From positions 6,941,501 through 7,005,500 of the forward strand of contig NC_134680.1 of the NCBI RefSeq assembly GCF_024713945.1: a stretch of DNA of 64,000 nt, in the 5' to 3' direction. How positions within the stretch are numbered: the first letter of the stretch is position 1; each line of letters opens with the position of its first letter. Positions 37,868-49,800 of the stretch are shown piece after piece. The notes under the pieces are model-generated. The model was given only the letters and a program-made list of their open reading frames with translations. It ran no database searches and had not been told where the DNA came from. The DNA is from Dermatophagoides farinae (taxonomy: Eukaryota; Arthropoda; Arachnida; Sarcoptiformes; Pyroglyphidae). The translations under genes were made by a program, and so were the position numbers.

Positions 37868-40800
37868 ATGGCAACGATAAGCCATTATATTGTCGCCATT
37901 GTCGTTATAATGGTTGTTTATGATGATCATTTTCACCACCGAAATTCATCGATGGCCGCATCGATATTATTATTACCACCAACAGCATCACTATCATCAT
38001 CTACACTCATAAGAAACAATGAAGCTGATACAGCATTATTATTGGATTTACCGACAACAAATGATGATCGGACAAAACTTGTCACCCACAATAATGATAA
38101 CCATTCAATTTTGTTATTTCCAAATTCACCATCATCATCATCTTCGTTGACTCAATCGAACGGTAAGTCGTAATGTAGTTCAATTTGATTTGGATCACTT
38201 TCCATTCGTATTCATTCATTTTATTTCATTCGTTAATTCTTTTTCCATTTCAACTAATTTAATGCCAATCATTTTTTTCTGTTGAGCTTCGCTCTATTTC
38301 GTTTCCCTGGGTTCATTTTTGTTTGCCACAATTTTTGGTTCAGAAGAAATAGCTTGAAAGAATGAAAGAATGAAAGACCTAGAGTAAATAACGAGAAAAC
38401 AAATCCATCCACCCACATACACATAATGAGAGAATTGCATTCAATTCGAAATGAAAACAATTTTTCCCGAGCAAGGAGTTTCCGTTCACAAATTGTGTCT
38501 GGTATGTTTTTGTTGAGTTGATGGTGATGTGATGGGAATGAATTTCGTTCTTTAAATAAAACATCCTTTTTTATCGCACCAAATACACACACACACAATG
38601 AATGTCAATATTATTTCTTCGACAATTGTCATCATTATACAACGATGATTGTCACCATCATTTTACTTGTTTGGTTCATCATCAATTAATTAATTAATTA
38701 TAATTAAATTGATATTGTTATTGATATCTATCCATTTATTATTATTTAATATTAATTAATTAATTAATCGGTCACATTTGGATGGTCATGTGATTTGATA
38801 ATATGAGAATGATGATGATCATTATGATGATGGCAAAGTGTTTGTCTTTGTGTGTTATCTGTGATTGTCAATTTGCGTGCAACAAAAAAACAAAAATATT
38901 CAAATCTCGATTTTTTCTGCTTCAACGCTCACATTTGTGTTTGTTTTGGTTAAACGTTTTTTTTTCAACGTATGATGACGATCAAACTAGGGGGTTGAGT
39001 TGCACACATGTTCTGATTAATTCTGATCTTTTCACGAAAATTTTTCAAAAAAATTGTTAGCTGTTTAATTTGAATTTTATTATTCATTAGTTTTCGCTTT
39101 ATATAACGAAATTTTGTTGACGAAATTTATTTTTTCGCTGCCTAGCAAAATGTCGATCACAACAATTCAGTTATTGCACTAAAACCACTCGATATCAAAG
39201 TTGAATTTGATAAGTTTTTTCGTTTCGTTTTGGTTCAGGCAAAAAATACTCAATGACGCTGATGATTGTTTTGTTTCGTTTCGTTTTTTCATCAATTTTC
39301 TATTACATTTGAACTCTGTCCCGACTGATTTCACTCGTTTCGGGAGCCGTTTCCGATTAAATGAAACGTAAAAACCATCCACAATCAATCTGAATGAATG
39401 GTATGGTATGGGGTGGCAGAAATATAAACATTGAAAAAGAAAACATGGAAAAAGAACAGCAGAATTTAATCCGAAACAAGCTGTAGGATTTTAATAGAAG
39501 TTGTTTTTTTCAAATTCAAATAAAACTTTTTAGCAATCCTTAATGGAATCTTCAATCGAATGTGATATTTTTCAACAACACAACAAACAAAATAAAAAAT
39601 AAAACCAAACGATCGAGCAAAAGGGAATTGACTCGATTTGAAAATAGTAATGATTTTTAAATCGATTCATCAAGTATTTTTTTGTTGTAGTGTAATCGTT
39701 TTTGAATCGAATTGAATTGGATGATTAAATGGTAGAATTATTTCAGATTTCACTTTTTTTTCATTGTAATTTCTGATTATTTTGTTGTTTTTGTTTACTA
39801 GTCTTGTATAAATCTATGAGCGCATCCTTGTTGAATGCGAGAATGAATGAATGAATGAATGAATGAAAAGGAAATTCATAATGAAAGTCATCATCATTGC
39901 CAAGTACGGTGAAAAAGGCAAAATATTTGTTACCCATTCGTGTTTTTTTCGTGGTTATCATGTTTGTAAAAGTGTTCGTTGTTGCTGTTGTTGTTGTTGT
40001 CTTGAAATCCACTTAGATGGCATATTGACAAACTATTGTTGTCATCATTTCGTTGAAGGCCTATTGTAGATAGTTTCAAATAAGAATTTCGTTTTGAAGA
40101 AAATATATTTCATTTTCAAAACTCAACTCAACTCAACAACTAATATCTCTGTTTTTTCGTCGAAAATTGATGCCATCGTCTCATTCAAGTACAGCAGGGA
40201 GAGAGAGAGAGAGAGAGGAAAACCTAGAAACAGCGAATCCATCTTAGTCTTTTTTTCGCTGTTATATTCTGGATCTTTTCACACTTAGTTTTGTTTAATA
40301 AATAAATGTCGTTTATTTCTTCTTTCGTGTTTTTTTTTCTATTTTCTCCTGATTCTATTCGTAAAACATTTAAATTATTTATTCTTGATTCACCACATAG
40401 TGTCATTGTACAATAAACAATGTTGAGACATTTTTTTCAACGAGAATGTCATTTCACTTTCTATTATCTTGGTATTAATTTTCTATCTTAGTTTTTTTTG
40501 AGCTTAAGTAATGGATGTGAATGAAGGAAAGATAAAAAAAAGTAGAGCCATTAGTTTGTTTTGGTTTTAAGCTTTAATTTTTTGTTTCGTTTTCGTTTTA
40601 AACATTTCAGAGTCTTGGAAATATAATTTCAACATGAATAAAACCTGTACAAAACAAAGCGAATGTGCGGATGAAAATCAATCAATGGATAAATATCATT
40701 ATTATTGTGACCTGAAATTGAGCCAATGTATTTGTGTTGGATCATCGTATCTTCAATGTCAACAGCGAAATCATGCCACTTTGAACGATAGCGAAAATAA

Positions 40801-41953
40801 TAACCAGAAAACACTCTGGGATAATGGTAATTATCAGTTTCAATATCGATCACCGAATTCAATCGATATTCATATTTATGCCGAAACGACCCTCCCACAC
40901 TAACCGAAAAAAGATTTGCATAATTTTTAATTATCAATTAATAATTACATTCATATTCATATTCAAATTCATAGATGTTTGGATAGCTAGATTGTTCGAA
41001 TATGAATACACCAATTGCAATCGACCCATTAATGACTATATGTTGAATAATTTATTCATTCCCTTCATTTGTTTTTTGTTTCTTTTTTTCATTATTTTCA
41101 AATATAACGATGCTGATTATGATGATGACGACGATAGGATTGAAAGATTTTGTTCGTCGTATGCCAATGTTACCGATATCGATTATATTGATATCAATGT
41201 TTATCTCTATTTGTATTGTACTACAATTGTTTGCCAAGTAAGTATAGATTAGTGTGTGTGTGTATGTTTTATTTCTAATCTTATCTTTTTTTCTCTATTT
41301 TTGTTTTGTTTTATGCATTCTTCGTACACAACAAAACAAACGACTAACGACTATGATGATAATGATGAAAATCGATTTTGAATTTCACTTTATATTCGAT
41401 GACTATGGAATTCCATTTCTGTGTTTGTTACGTTTTTGTTTCATCTGGGTTCAATACCATGATGATGATCTATTTGAACAAAAAAAATCGATTCATCTAT
41501 AGGGCTCGTTTTCGTAATACTCATCGTTCGATATTTGCTAATCCACAAAAATTAGAATTGGCCAAAGCACAGGAAAGACGATTGTCTCAACTATCGCAAT
41601 TATCCGGACAACAACAAGCTAATAATAATTTGGCATGTTCGGGTTCAGAGAATCAACGGATATATTCATTGAGCCATTATAAATATCCACGATTATCATT
41701 GCCACAGGCACCAATACCAACATCCTCGTCATCATCATCATCGATTCGTCGTTCAGCACGTAATAGTCTTGGTTCGACAATCGTTCCAACAATAATTGGA
41801 CCAACATTGGCAACAGCAACTCCTACTTCGGCTAATTCGTTCAATACTTTATCATCATCATCATCATCGCAAAATCATCTCAGTGTTAAACAAAAACAGG
41901 AAAGAAGAAACAACAATTTGACGACATCTGAATCACTATCAATTGTATTTTAA
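37868..41953 (+). CDS. Predicted single-pass membrane protein with an EB-like cysteine module, four exons, 353 residues
   Basis: I do not recognise this gene. Exons 37868-38162, 40611-40826, 41138-41237 and 41503-41953 join in phase (1, 1, 2) with GT-AG ends. It starts MATISHYIVAIVVIMVV, a signal peptide or anchor. A Ser/Thr/Asn-rich stretch follows, then six cysteines spaced C-x5-C-x14-C-x6-C-x-C-x7-C in exon 2, like the EB module of small secreted or membrane proteins. Exon 3 encodes a hydrophobic helix (LPISIILISMFISICIVLQL); exon 4 begins with basic residues (KARFRNTHR) and is a Ser/Gln/Pro-rich tail of about 150 residues. The exon-3 acceptor (GATAG, weak tract) is the least certain junction; an unspliced exon 2 would stop at 40903. 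It lies between the nephrin- and Neph1-type genes. Confidence 0.65.
38163..40610 (+). other. Intron 1 of the EB-like gene
   Basis: Intron of 2448 bases from gtaagt to CATTTCAG. It holds an AT-only inverted repeat at 38684-38768 built from TAAT units, poly-A/T runs, (GAAT)n near 39840-39866 and a (GA)n tract at 40199-40219. No other exon was recognised. Confidence 0.65.
38684..38768. repeat. AT-only inverted repeat of TAAT units
   Basis: AATTAATTAATTAATTA at the left and ATTAATTAATTAATTAAT at the right flank a central AT-rich spacer of about 45 bases, so the segment can form a long hairpin or cruciform. Confidence 0.75.
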
Positions 41954-41980
41954 ATTGATCTTTAATGAAATGATTTTGTG

Positions 41981-41999
41981 ACGGCGCTTCAAGCGTCGT
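41981..41999 (+). other. Short GC-rich hairpin after the EB-like gene stop codon
   Basis: ACGGCGCTTCAAGCGTCGT can fold with a 7-pair stem (one G-T pair) around TTCAA. It begins 28 bases after the stop and stands out in AT-rich surroundings. Its function is unknown. Confidence 0.4.
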
Positions 42000-43323
42000 T
42001 TGAGGTTCTGGTGACCTTTTGTCATCAATGAAAATGTATTTAAGAGACGATTTGAATGAAAAATTTTTTATTTCCCAAGTTTTTTGTCTCGAACTCGCTT
42101 CGTACACAAATTTTTTTAGTATAAATTAAAAATAATTTCACCATCAACAATTGAATCACCAGTGAAGCAAAGTGTTTAGCTGTTATTCATCTCTAATTCA
42201 TCTATCCATCATCTCTATCAACTTGGAGCAACGCAACATGTGACTCAATCGTTATGGTTTTTTATCGTGAAAAAAGTTTTGTATCAAAATGTTAATGTAC
42301 GAATATCAGGTGAGAAAATCAGCATTACTTGCAAAAGAACTTTTTGTTTGAAAATAATGATCAAGTTCCTTATAAAGGATGGCCACACATTGACTGCACA
42401 ACTAACTATTCATTTTGAATTGTTATTGCTAATGCGGTATCATTTTTGTGTACATTGTCTGAATCGTTGTCGTTTTGCAAACGTTTCTTTACTTTTGTTT
42501 TGTTTTGTTTTTCTTCTTGAAATTCTTCACATTCCATTCGAAGGAAATTCTGGTTCTATATTTTTTTTAGCCAATCTTTCGATCTCGACAAATCGAAATT
42601 TTTCCAATTGCAAATGAAACATAGAAAAAATAGAGAGAGAGAAAGAGAAAAGAGAAACAAAAACAAGACCGAAATTGATGGTTATGGCTGGAATTCACCA
42701 TTGTTATTGTATCGGGCATTCAGAAACGAACAAAACAAAAAGAATCAAATCATTTGTTTTCGAAACGATTTTTTTTCTTGCCCAAACCATTATCATAAGA
42801 TTTGGTTTTTTCTTCTTTTTGTTAAAGTCACATCATCATCATCATCATTGTGTCCAACAACGAGAAAATGAGAAATAAAATTATCTTGCATTCAAAACAA
42901 AAACAAAAAAAACATCGTTTACAAGAATGATGATCTAATCTCCAATCAAAATTGGCATGACTTTATCATCATCATTGAGCTATAGCTAAAGAAGCAACTG
43001 TTTTTTTTTTGACTATGATGTTCATCAGTTCGTCATATTCATGATTTTCCATTACTTTTTCTCTAACTATTGATATTTTTTTTTTGCAATTTGATTTTAA
43101 ATTATACAAGTGACGCCATCTATTAACAGAAAAAAAATCTATGAACAGTAAATGCTCTATAAATGTGAAAAATTGGCTAAATTATTAATTAATACTGTTT
43201 CTTGACTTTTTGTTGTAGTTTTGTATCTCTATTTTGTATCAAATGGAGAATCGTAAATTCCATGACCAGTCTTTTTTGAAATCTATCCACATTTTTAGAT
43301 ATAAACTTGTACATATTGAATGA

Positions 43324-43329
43324 TTTATT
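43324..43329 (-). terminator. Candidate poly(A) signal of the Neph1-type gene
   Basis: TTTATT on the + strand reads AATAAA on the - strand, about 150 bases past the stop codon. Confidence 0.4.
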
Positions 43330-43474
43330 TGATTTAATACAATGAATGATGAATGAAAAAATTTGTACAAAGTGATAAATAAAACAAAAATTAATTTTCT
43401 TGACAGAAATAGAGAAAGCAAAAGACTAAAAAAAGATTGACATTTTCAAAAATCAAATTGAATTATCATCATTA

Positions 43475-43870
43475 TTATACATGTGTTGCAATGCTTATTT
43501 TTGAAATGCAATTATCCAATTCTTTGGCAAGAGATGGCGGTGGTGTAGGCATCGGCGTTGATTTGACTCGATTATTATTAACAGCAATGCCAATCGGTTG
43601 TGATGAATGAACCGAATACGGATTTGCCTGATACATATCGATCGTCGATGGTGATGATATAGGATTTTGATTGGCGGCCATCTGAATATTATTATCAAAT
43701 TGTTGTTGTTGTTGCTGTTGTTGTTGATAAAATTGCTGTGCCAGATATGGTGAATAGGAATTTCGATTTGAATTCGGTATCGATGCTAAATGTCTGGTCA
43801 ACGTTGAATAATTAGTCGATGATAACGGTGGCATAGCAACAATTTGATCCGATTTGGCCATGTTGTTATT
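43475..43870 (-). CDS. Neph1-type gene exon 9: C-terminal tail and PDZ-binding motif
   Basis: The acceptor CTGCAG on the - strand gives a phase-0 start. The tail is Asn/Ser/Pro-rich with a nine-glutamine run (YQQQQQQQQQF) and a proline-rich TPMPTPPPS segment. It closes CISKISIATHV; THV is a class I PDZ ligand (Thr at -2, Val at 0). Confidence 0.88.
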   Translation of the reverse strand, partial: NNNMAKSDQIVAMPPLSSTNYSTLTRHLASIPNSNRNSYSPYLAQQFYQQQQQQQQQFDNNIQMAANQNPISSPSTIDMYQANPYSVHSSQPIGIAVNNNRVKSTPMPTPPPSLAKELDNCISKISIATHV

Positions 43871-46800
43871 CTGCAGAAATAAATTGAGAAAACATTAAAA
43901 CCATCGAACATTCATTAAATCAATTGAATAATGAAAAACATAAATTACATTGATAATTCATTCATAAATTGATTCACTTAGACAAACTGAAATCATCAAC
44001 CTGATCCAATACTGTAAATCAATTCATGAAAACATCCTCATTTTCATTTATCGATCAATCAATGGATTGTTACAGGTTTCTACTACTATTATTTGAACAC
44101 AAACATTTTCATTCTCTTAACTTTATCGCCACTGCCTTTCATACACAATCATAATAATAATCATAATTAAGTCATTAATTTTCTTCCAATTTGAACATTG
44201 GTTTCTATAACAAACAACCAGATCAACAACAGCAGCACGATGAATGTATACATAGAAGAAAAAATGACGATCATCATTTACGAATCCAAGTTATTATTAG
44301 TTAGTTTTCCATTCAGAAGTTCGATTTGGGCGAAAATTGTGACAACAACAACAATCGCGAAATCAGAATGAATGGCCAGCCAATATTTACCCAGTTTATT
44401 CATGTTTGTTTGGATAATCTAATCTTTGATCTTGTGGTCTGTCTGGTGGATTGATGATTGTTGTTATCATCAACATCATTATTATGATGATTCCAATTAT
44501 ATATCATTTTCTTAAATACAAAATGAAGAATGATCCTGTCGATAAGAGTTTGTTTTTTTCTCGGCTAAAATTGGCATCAATCTTTTCACATCATCATCAT
44601 CATGATGATGTATCAACATAATAGGTATGGTCGTGTGATTATTGTAGATTTATTTTCCTAGTTTTTTGTTTGTTTGTTTGTTTGTTCTGTCAACAACTGG
44701 TTGGTCAATCCATTTTTCATCGATTATATTGGTTCTGAATACAAGTGGATTCCAATTTTCTACTAAACCATCCACAAAAAGGATTCATCTCATTGATTTA
44801 GATTTATTATTCAGCTTTCTGTATTTGTCTTTCAACAATGACATGACACACATAATTCGAAACTCGAATTCATTCGTACTATGATGATGAATGAAGATCT
44901 GAGAAAAAAACATGTATCAATTGTGTGTCCACAACAGATCTAACTTGGGATTCGTGAAAATCAACAGAAAAAACACAGCCTTTATGTGAAATTATCTGAT
45001 TACATTTGAGGAAAAAAGTTGATCAAAACAATTATGCTATGTGTGTGTTTAGACAAATTAACTGTTTGATTTCCGTTGGATTAATGAGTGGATGGATTTT
45101 GTGGCTACCTGTTTGCATCATGGCTTGATAGGTTTTTCAATCAAAACAAAATTCATCGTTGACAAGCATCAACAATCATCATCATTATGGATTTTGATTG
45201 CTTTTTGAATTGATCCATTTGATTCATTTAGAAAATCTCCTACTATGTGTTTATGTGGTCTATCTGATACAATAATGATGGCTTGTTGGACCAAGTCAAT
45301 CGTTTTTTATGGATCAATTTATAACAGGTATTCAGACACTTATGTAATGCCTTTGTTCATTCGACCTGACCACAACACGCAAACTAATTGATGATCAATC
45401 ATTTCAACAATATCCATCATCAAAAACATTGCAATCAAAGTCTTCAACATAGTCATCATTATCATCTATAGATCTAAATTTTGTTTTTTTTTTGTTTTCA
45501 TCATTATACACTGCTGTTTTATGTGTGCTGAATTTCGTTGATCTATACATTGTTCAAATGTTACTTATCTCAATCAACAACATTCGAATGGACATTATCT
45601 TTTAAATTTTTGGCTTTACTTGTCAATTCAAGTCTAAAAATTCATTATCATTTCTCTTCTTTCATAGTCGTCGCCGGTCAATGAATCTGAAAATTTTTGC
45701 CATGTTCTGATTGGACCAATTTTTTCATGTGACAAATTAATTCATGTTCACTATTCATTGAATGAATGAACGATCTATCTATCTATCCATCTATCTATTT
45801 ATCAATCTATGTATGTATAAATGTAGTCTGTTTGATCAGAAACATAGCCGAAATTCATCAAATAAATTTTCTCTGGCAATCACTATTGAGATGTCGCATC
45901 TGTATGTCTGTCTATTGAATGATCGTGGTGAATGTGAACGACGACCATCTCGATATCTCAACATTTGATATTGAATGGTAAAATATTCTTGTTGTGTGGC
46001 CTGTGTTCATCAATGAAATGGATACAAATTGATTCTGTGACATTGAAATTGTCACAGTCTCTCTCTCTCTCTCTCTCTCTCTCAACATATCATAATTCAC
46101 TTTGGATTTGATCAATCCAAGCAAAAGTAATTATGAAATTCAAAAAACTCACCGATATCATCGGTGAATTCAATTCACTAGCTGTATCGAAAACTGAATT
46201 GGCAAAAAATGGTGGTGATGTTGGTCTCTGATGATGATGAGGATGATGAGAAACATTAGCACCATTCATAGTACCAAATTGCATTGCTTGATTGTTCATC
46301 AATTGTGAATGAGGCGATCGCCGTTGATGATTATGAAGGCTATTAATTGTTCGACTGATAATACCAGTGTTTGGTCCAGGTGATGAACTGCTAGTGGGCT
46401 GATCTAAATATACAGGAAACGAGGATGATGTTGATGAACGTTGCGATCCAGTCGATCCGGATCGTGTAATAATTGTTCCAGTTTCTGTTGGTCCATTTTT
46501 ATCTAGAAAATAATGTGCTATAATTGAACAAATTATGTTTTTCAAAGACACAAAAACGAAGCATTTACCGGAAGAGGAATTTGTCCGCGTTGAATGTGTT
46601 GAATAGATATTATGATTATCTGGATTATCCAAGCTACCCATGTAATGTTCTTTGCTATCTTTTTCACCATCAGATTCAGTTTCCTGATTTTGACGTTGTT
46701 GTTGTTGTTTCACAAGATTTCGATGTTTAATCGACAACAAAAGAATTGTTGTTGTCAATACGACAAACACAAGAATCAATATGGCAATGGCAACGAATAT

Positions 46801-49800
46801 GACAATTGTGGAAAAACTCGCTGTTGTCAATGAAGAAGAATTATGTTGTCATCGTAGCACAGAGTTTAGAAAACTTACTTTTTTCTTCTAACGACACTAG
46901 ATGCCAATCCGAACCATAACTATTAACTACAACACAATTATAATAGCCGAAATCATTCTAATTTCGATCGAAATGTATCATGTGAAAAAAACAAAACCCA
47001 GCTGAAATTAATGCGAATTACTTGGAGAAAAAAAAATTACCTCGAACGTTTGTCGAATATCAAATGATGTTCGTTGTACGACCATTTCTTCTTTTAGTGT
47101 TTCCTCGTGTATATCGATATTGATGGGAATATTGTTGGCTGATCCTGATGTGAAAATCTGTCCATTATGTATCCATGTAATGGCTATTGGTGATGGTACC
47201 GATTCGACTAGACATTCTAAATGTCCCGGTTCACCCAAAACCGCAAAGAAACGATTATTCTGCAATGATGACGATGACTTTTGTTTTGGATTTGTACCAA
47301 GATTATTATCATTAACTGGATAAAGTAGACTATAATATGATGATGTCGGTGACGGTGTTGATGATGATTGCTGTGCTTTCCGGATCTTTGGTGGACCTGC
47401 ATATAATAATCATCAATCGAAATGAAACAAAACGATCAGATTTAAAAAAAATCTTGAAACTTGATCGATAATCATAATCATCATTATCCATCATCATGAT
47501 ATCTATGGCTATCTGTTTGTTGTTGTTATTATGAAAATAATGATGCTCTACACATATGATGATGATGATGATATTTAGATTATCGATCTCTTTTCTTTTC
47601 CCATTCGCGATATTCGGTTATTATCATGAAAAAACAAGACCAAATAAAACACTATCACTATCCAATGATGACGATATAATGATGATGATACCCCGAAACA
47701 ACAACGATGTAAGCAACTAGCCAACAACAGTGCAATTAGCATTATTCCCCGTGTTTTTTTTTGTCTTTATCACACAATCTTTTCTTTTGGTCACTACAAA
47801 CAAAATTGAAATGATTGCCCGCTGGCTTTTTTCCAAGTCGCACTTGTTGCTGTTGATGCTGTGTGTGAATCACGAACCTGTTGCGCGCGTAATAATTAAC
47901 TTTTTTTTCTTTCTTTTCGTTTTTATCATCGGTATTTCGGTAGCCTATGCGATCTGTTTTTTTCGATTTCATTTCAAAGCCACACAAACAACGACTTTGA
48001 ATCACTGGAAAATTAAAAACGGCAACAAGACAGTGGCCATTATCTTTTCTACGAAATGAAAATCTAGGAGGGTAAAACATTGTTAATAGTCATGAAAATG
48101 CTAGAAATGTCCATGACTACTGTATTTCAAAGGATCTCTGGCATACGGTCATAAAAATTGAATCGTTAATCGAATCTTAATGATTAGAACGTGAACAAAA
48201 GACAACAATTTCTTTGCAATTGATGTTTTTTCCATAACAATAAAGTTGCACGAACTTTGAAATGTTTTGATTTTCGAACAAAAATTCTAAAAGACACTTT
48301 TACCGAACGAATCGCCTTTTAATTCACGGTTATTCAATCATCATCTTGGTTGATCTATTCTTTATGGGTGTTTGGCAGTGAAAAATACTACAATGTAACC
48401 ATATACCATTCATAGAGGGTAACCCGACTGTTGTCGTGCAGACCGTATAGAAAAAAATCGGCCAAAACTAGCTAGAGGATTCGAAAATCATAATTTACAC
48501 CCTTGGTCTGTGTATTCACTTGCACGACATCATTATCGCACATCTTATAGAAACATTTGTAGATGTGTAAAAGCCAACAGCCAAGCATCTTAACCAACAT
48601 TGTTGATTGTGGATTTGGATGGCCATCAAAATCGACACTAAAATTTTTTTTCATAACTTAAAGTAGTAGCTTTATGTTTTTTATTTGATGCTATTCACAA
48701 TCAAATTCTCATGGCACGTTTTCACATTACTACTACTCATTTGGTTACATTGTTGTTCATTTAATGTGATGGAGAAAATGGCGGGTTGGGTTTCACAAAT
48801 GTATGTTTCAAATTCTATACAACAAAAAACATTTCTCTTTTTATCCTTGAACAAGAAAATTTTGTCATTCCATCAATACAATCGTTTTGAATTTGAATTC
48901 AAACTCAAACAAAACATACGCTGAAGGTCGTGAAATTCTGTGTGTGTGTGTGTGTGTATGTGTCTATTCTATTGAATGCTCGTGCAGTATATACATTATT
49001 AAATTATACAATTGAAAAGTACCGAAATGATTTCAAAGTGAACAGATAGAGATAGAAATTGTAGGTAGGTATTAATTATGGTTTTTGTTTAATTTTGATT
49101 TGATAATTGTCCAACAATTGTTGCCAATCCAACCATGTATTATACAATGGACATCTGTACTATGGATGTCGATGATGGATGAATTTTTTGTTTTTAATTT
49201 CCAGGATCATTTACATTTGAGAAAATCCTTCCACCATTCTTAATTCTTAATCTTTACCGAATATCGATTTTCACTTCCTTATAAACACAAATTTCTGCCA
49301 TTGCTCAATCTCTCAATCAATATCAATATACTTTAATTAAGAGCACAAATCTTTTGCCACATCTCATCATTGTAATGGCTGAATTAGCGGGTGAAATGAA
49401 AAAAGGCAAAAGAGAGGCAGCCACTTATGAAATGTATCAGACAAACAAAACAAACAAATAAATGAGCCATTAGAGTTTGTTTGTTTAGAATCAATACATT
49501 GATCAGTTCCTGATTTGATTCATTCGTTCATTCATTCATTCATTATTCCATGTGTGTCTGGCTGTTTTCATAAGAATTTGTCATGTTGTTTTTACAAGCA
49601 AAATGATTACACTAGTACTTACCATTAATTCGAAGATAAATGATGGCCGAAATCTCTTGGAATCCTTTCACTGAAACTCGACATAAATATTCACCAACAT
49701 TCTCTTCTTGAACATTACGTATGGTCAATTTCGGACCAGTGCTCATCACTGAACTTGTGCCCACTTTAATCCATGTTATTTCTGGTGCAGGATTTCCATC

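Larger units (their letters stand above)
41954..43474. other. Convergent 3' region between the EB-like and Neph1-type genes
   Basis: It contains a GC-rich hairpin at 41981-41999, a + strand AATAAA near 42873, and a - strand AATAAA (TTTATT at 43324-43329) placed about 150 bases beyond the Neph1-type stop. Open stretches such as 42240-42617 look like untranslated AT-rich sequence. No gene was recognised. Confidence 0.55.

Noticed and set aside
40827-40903. Read-through of EB-like exon 2 to a stop at 40903 as the true protein end
   Set aside because: A gtaatt donor at 40827 and in-phase downstream exons with a transmembrane helix and basic anchor give a more coherent protein. The short form remains possible as an isoform.
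40975-41237. Alternative frame over the EB-like third exon (Asp-rich, Tyr-rich translation)
   Set aside because: The other frame encodes a clean transmembrane helix that joins in phase to KARFRNTHR. The rejected frame includes a poly-T tract and does not join exon 4.
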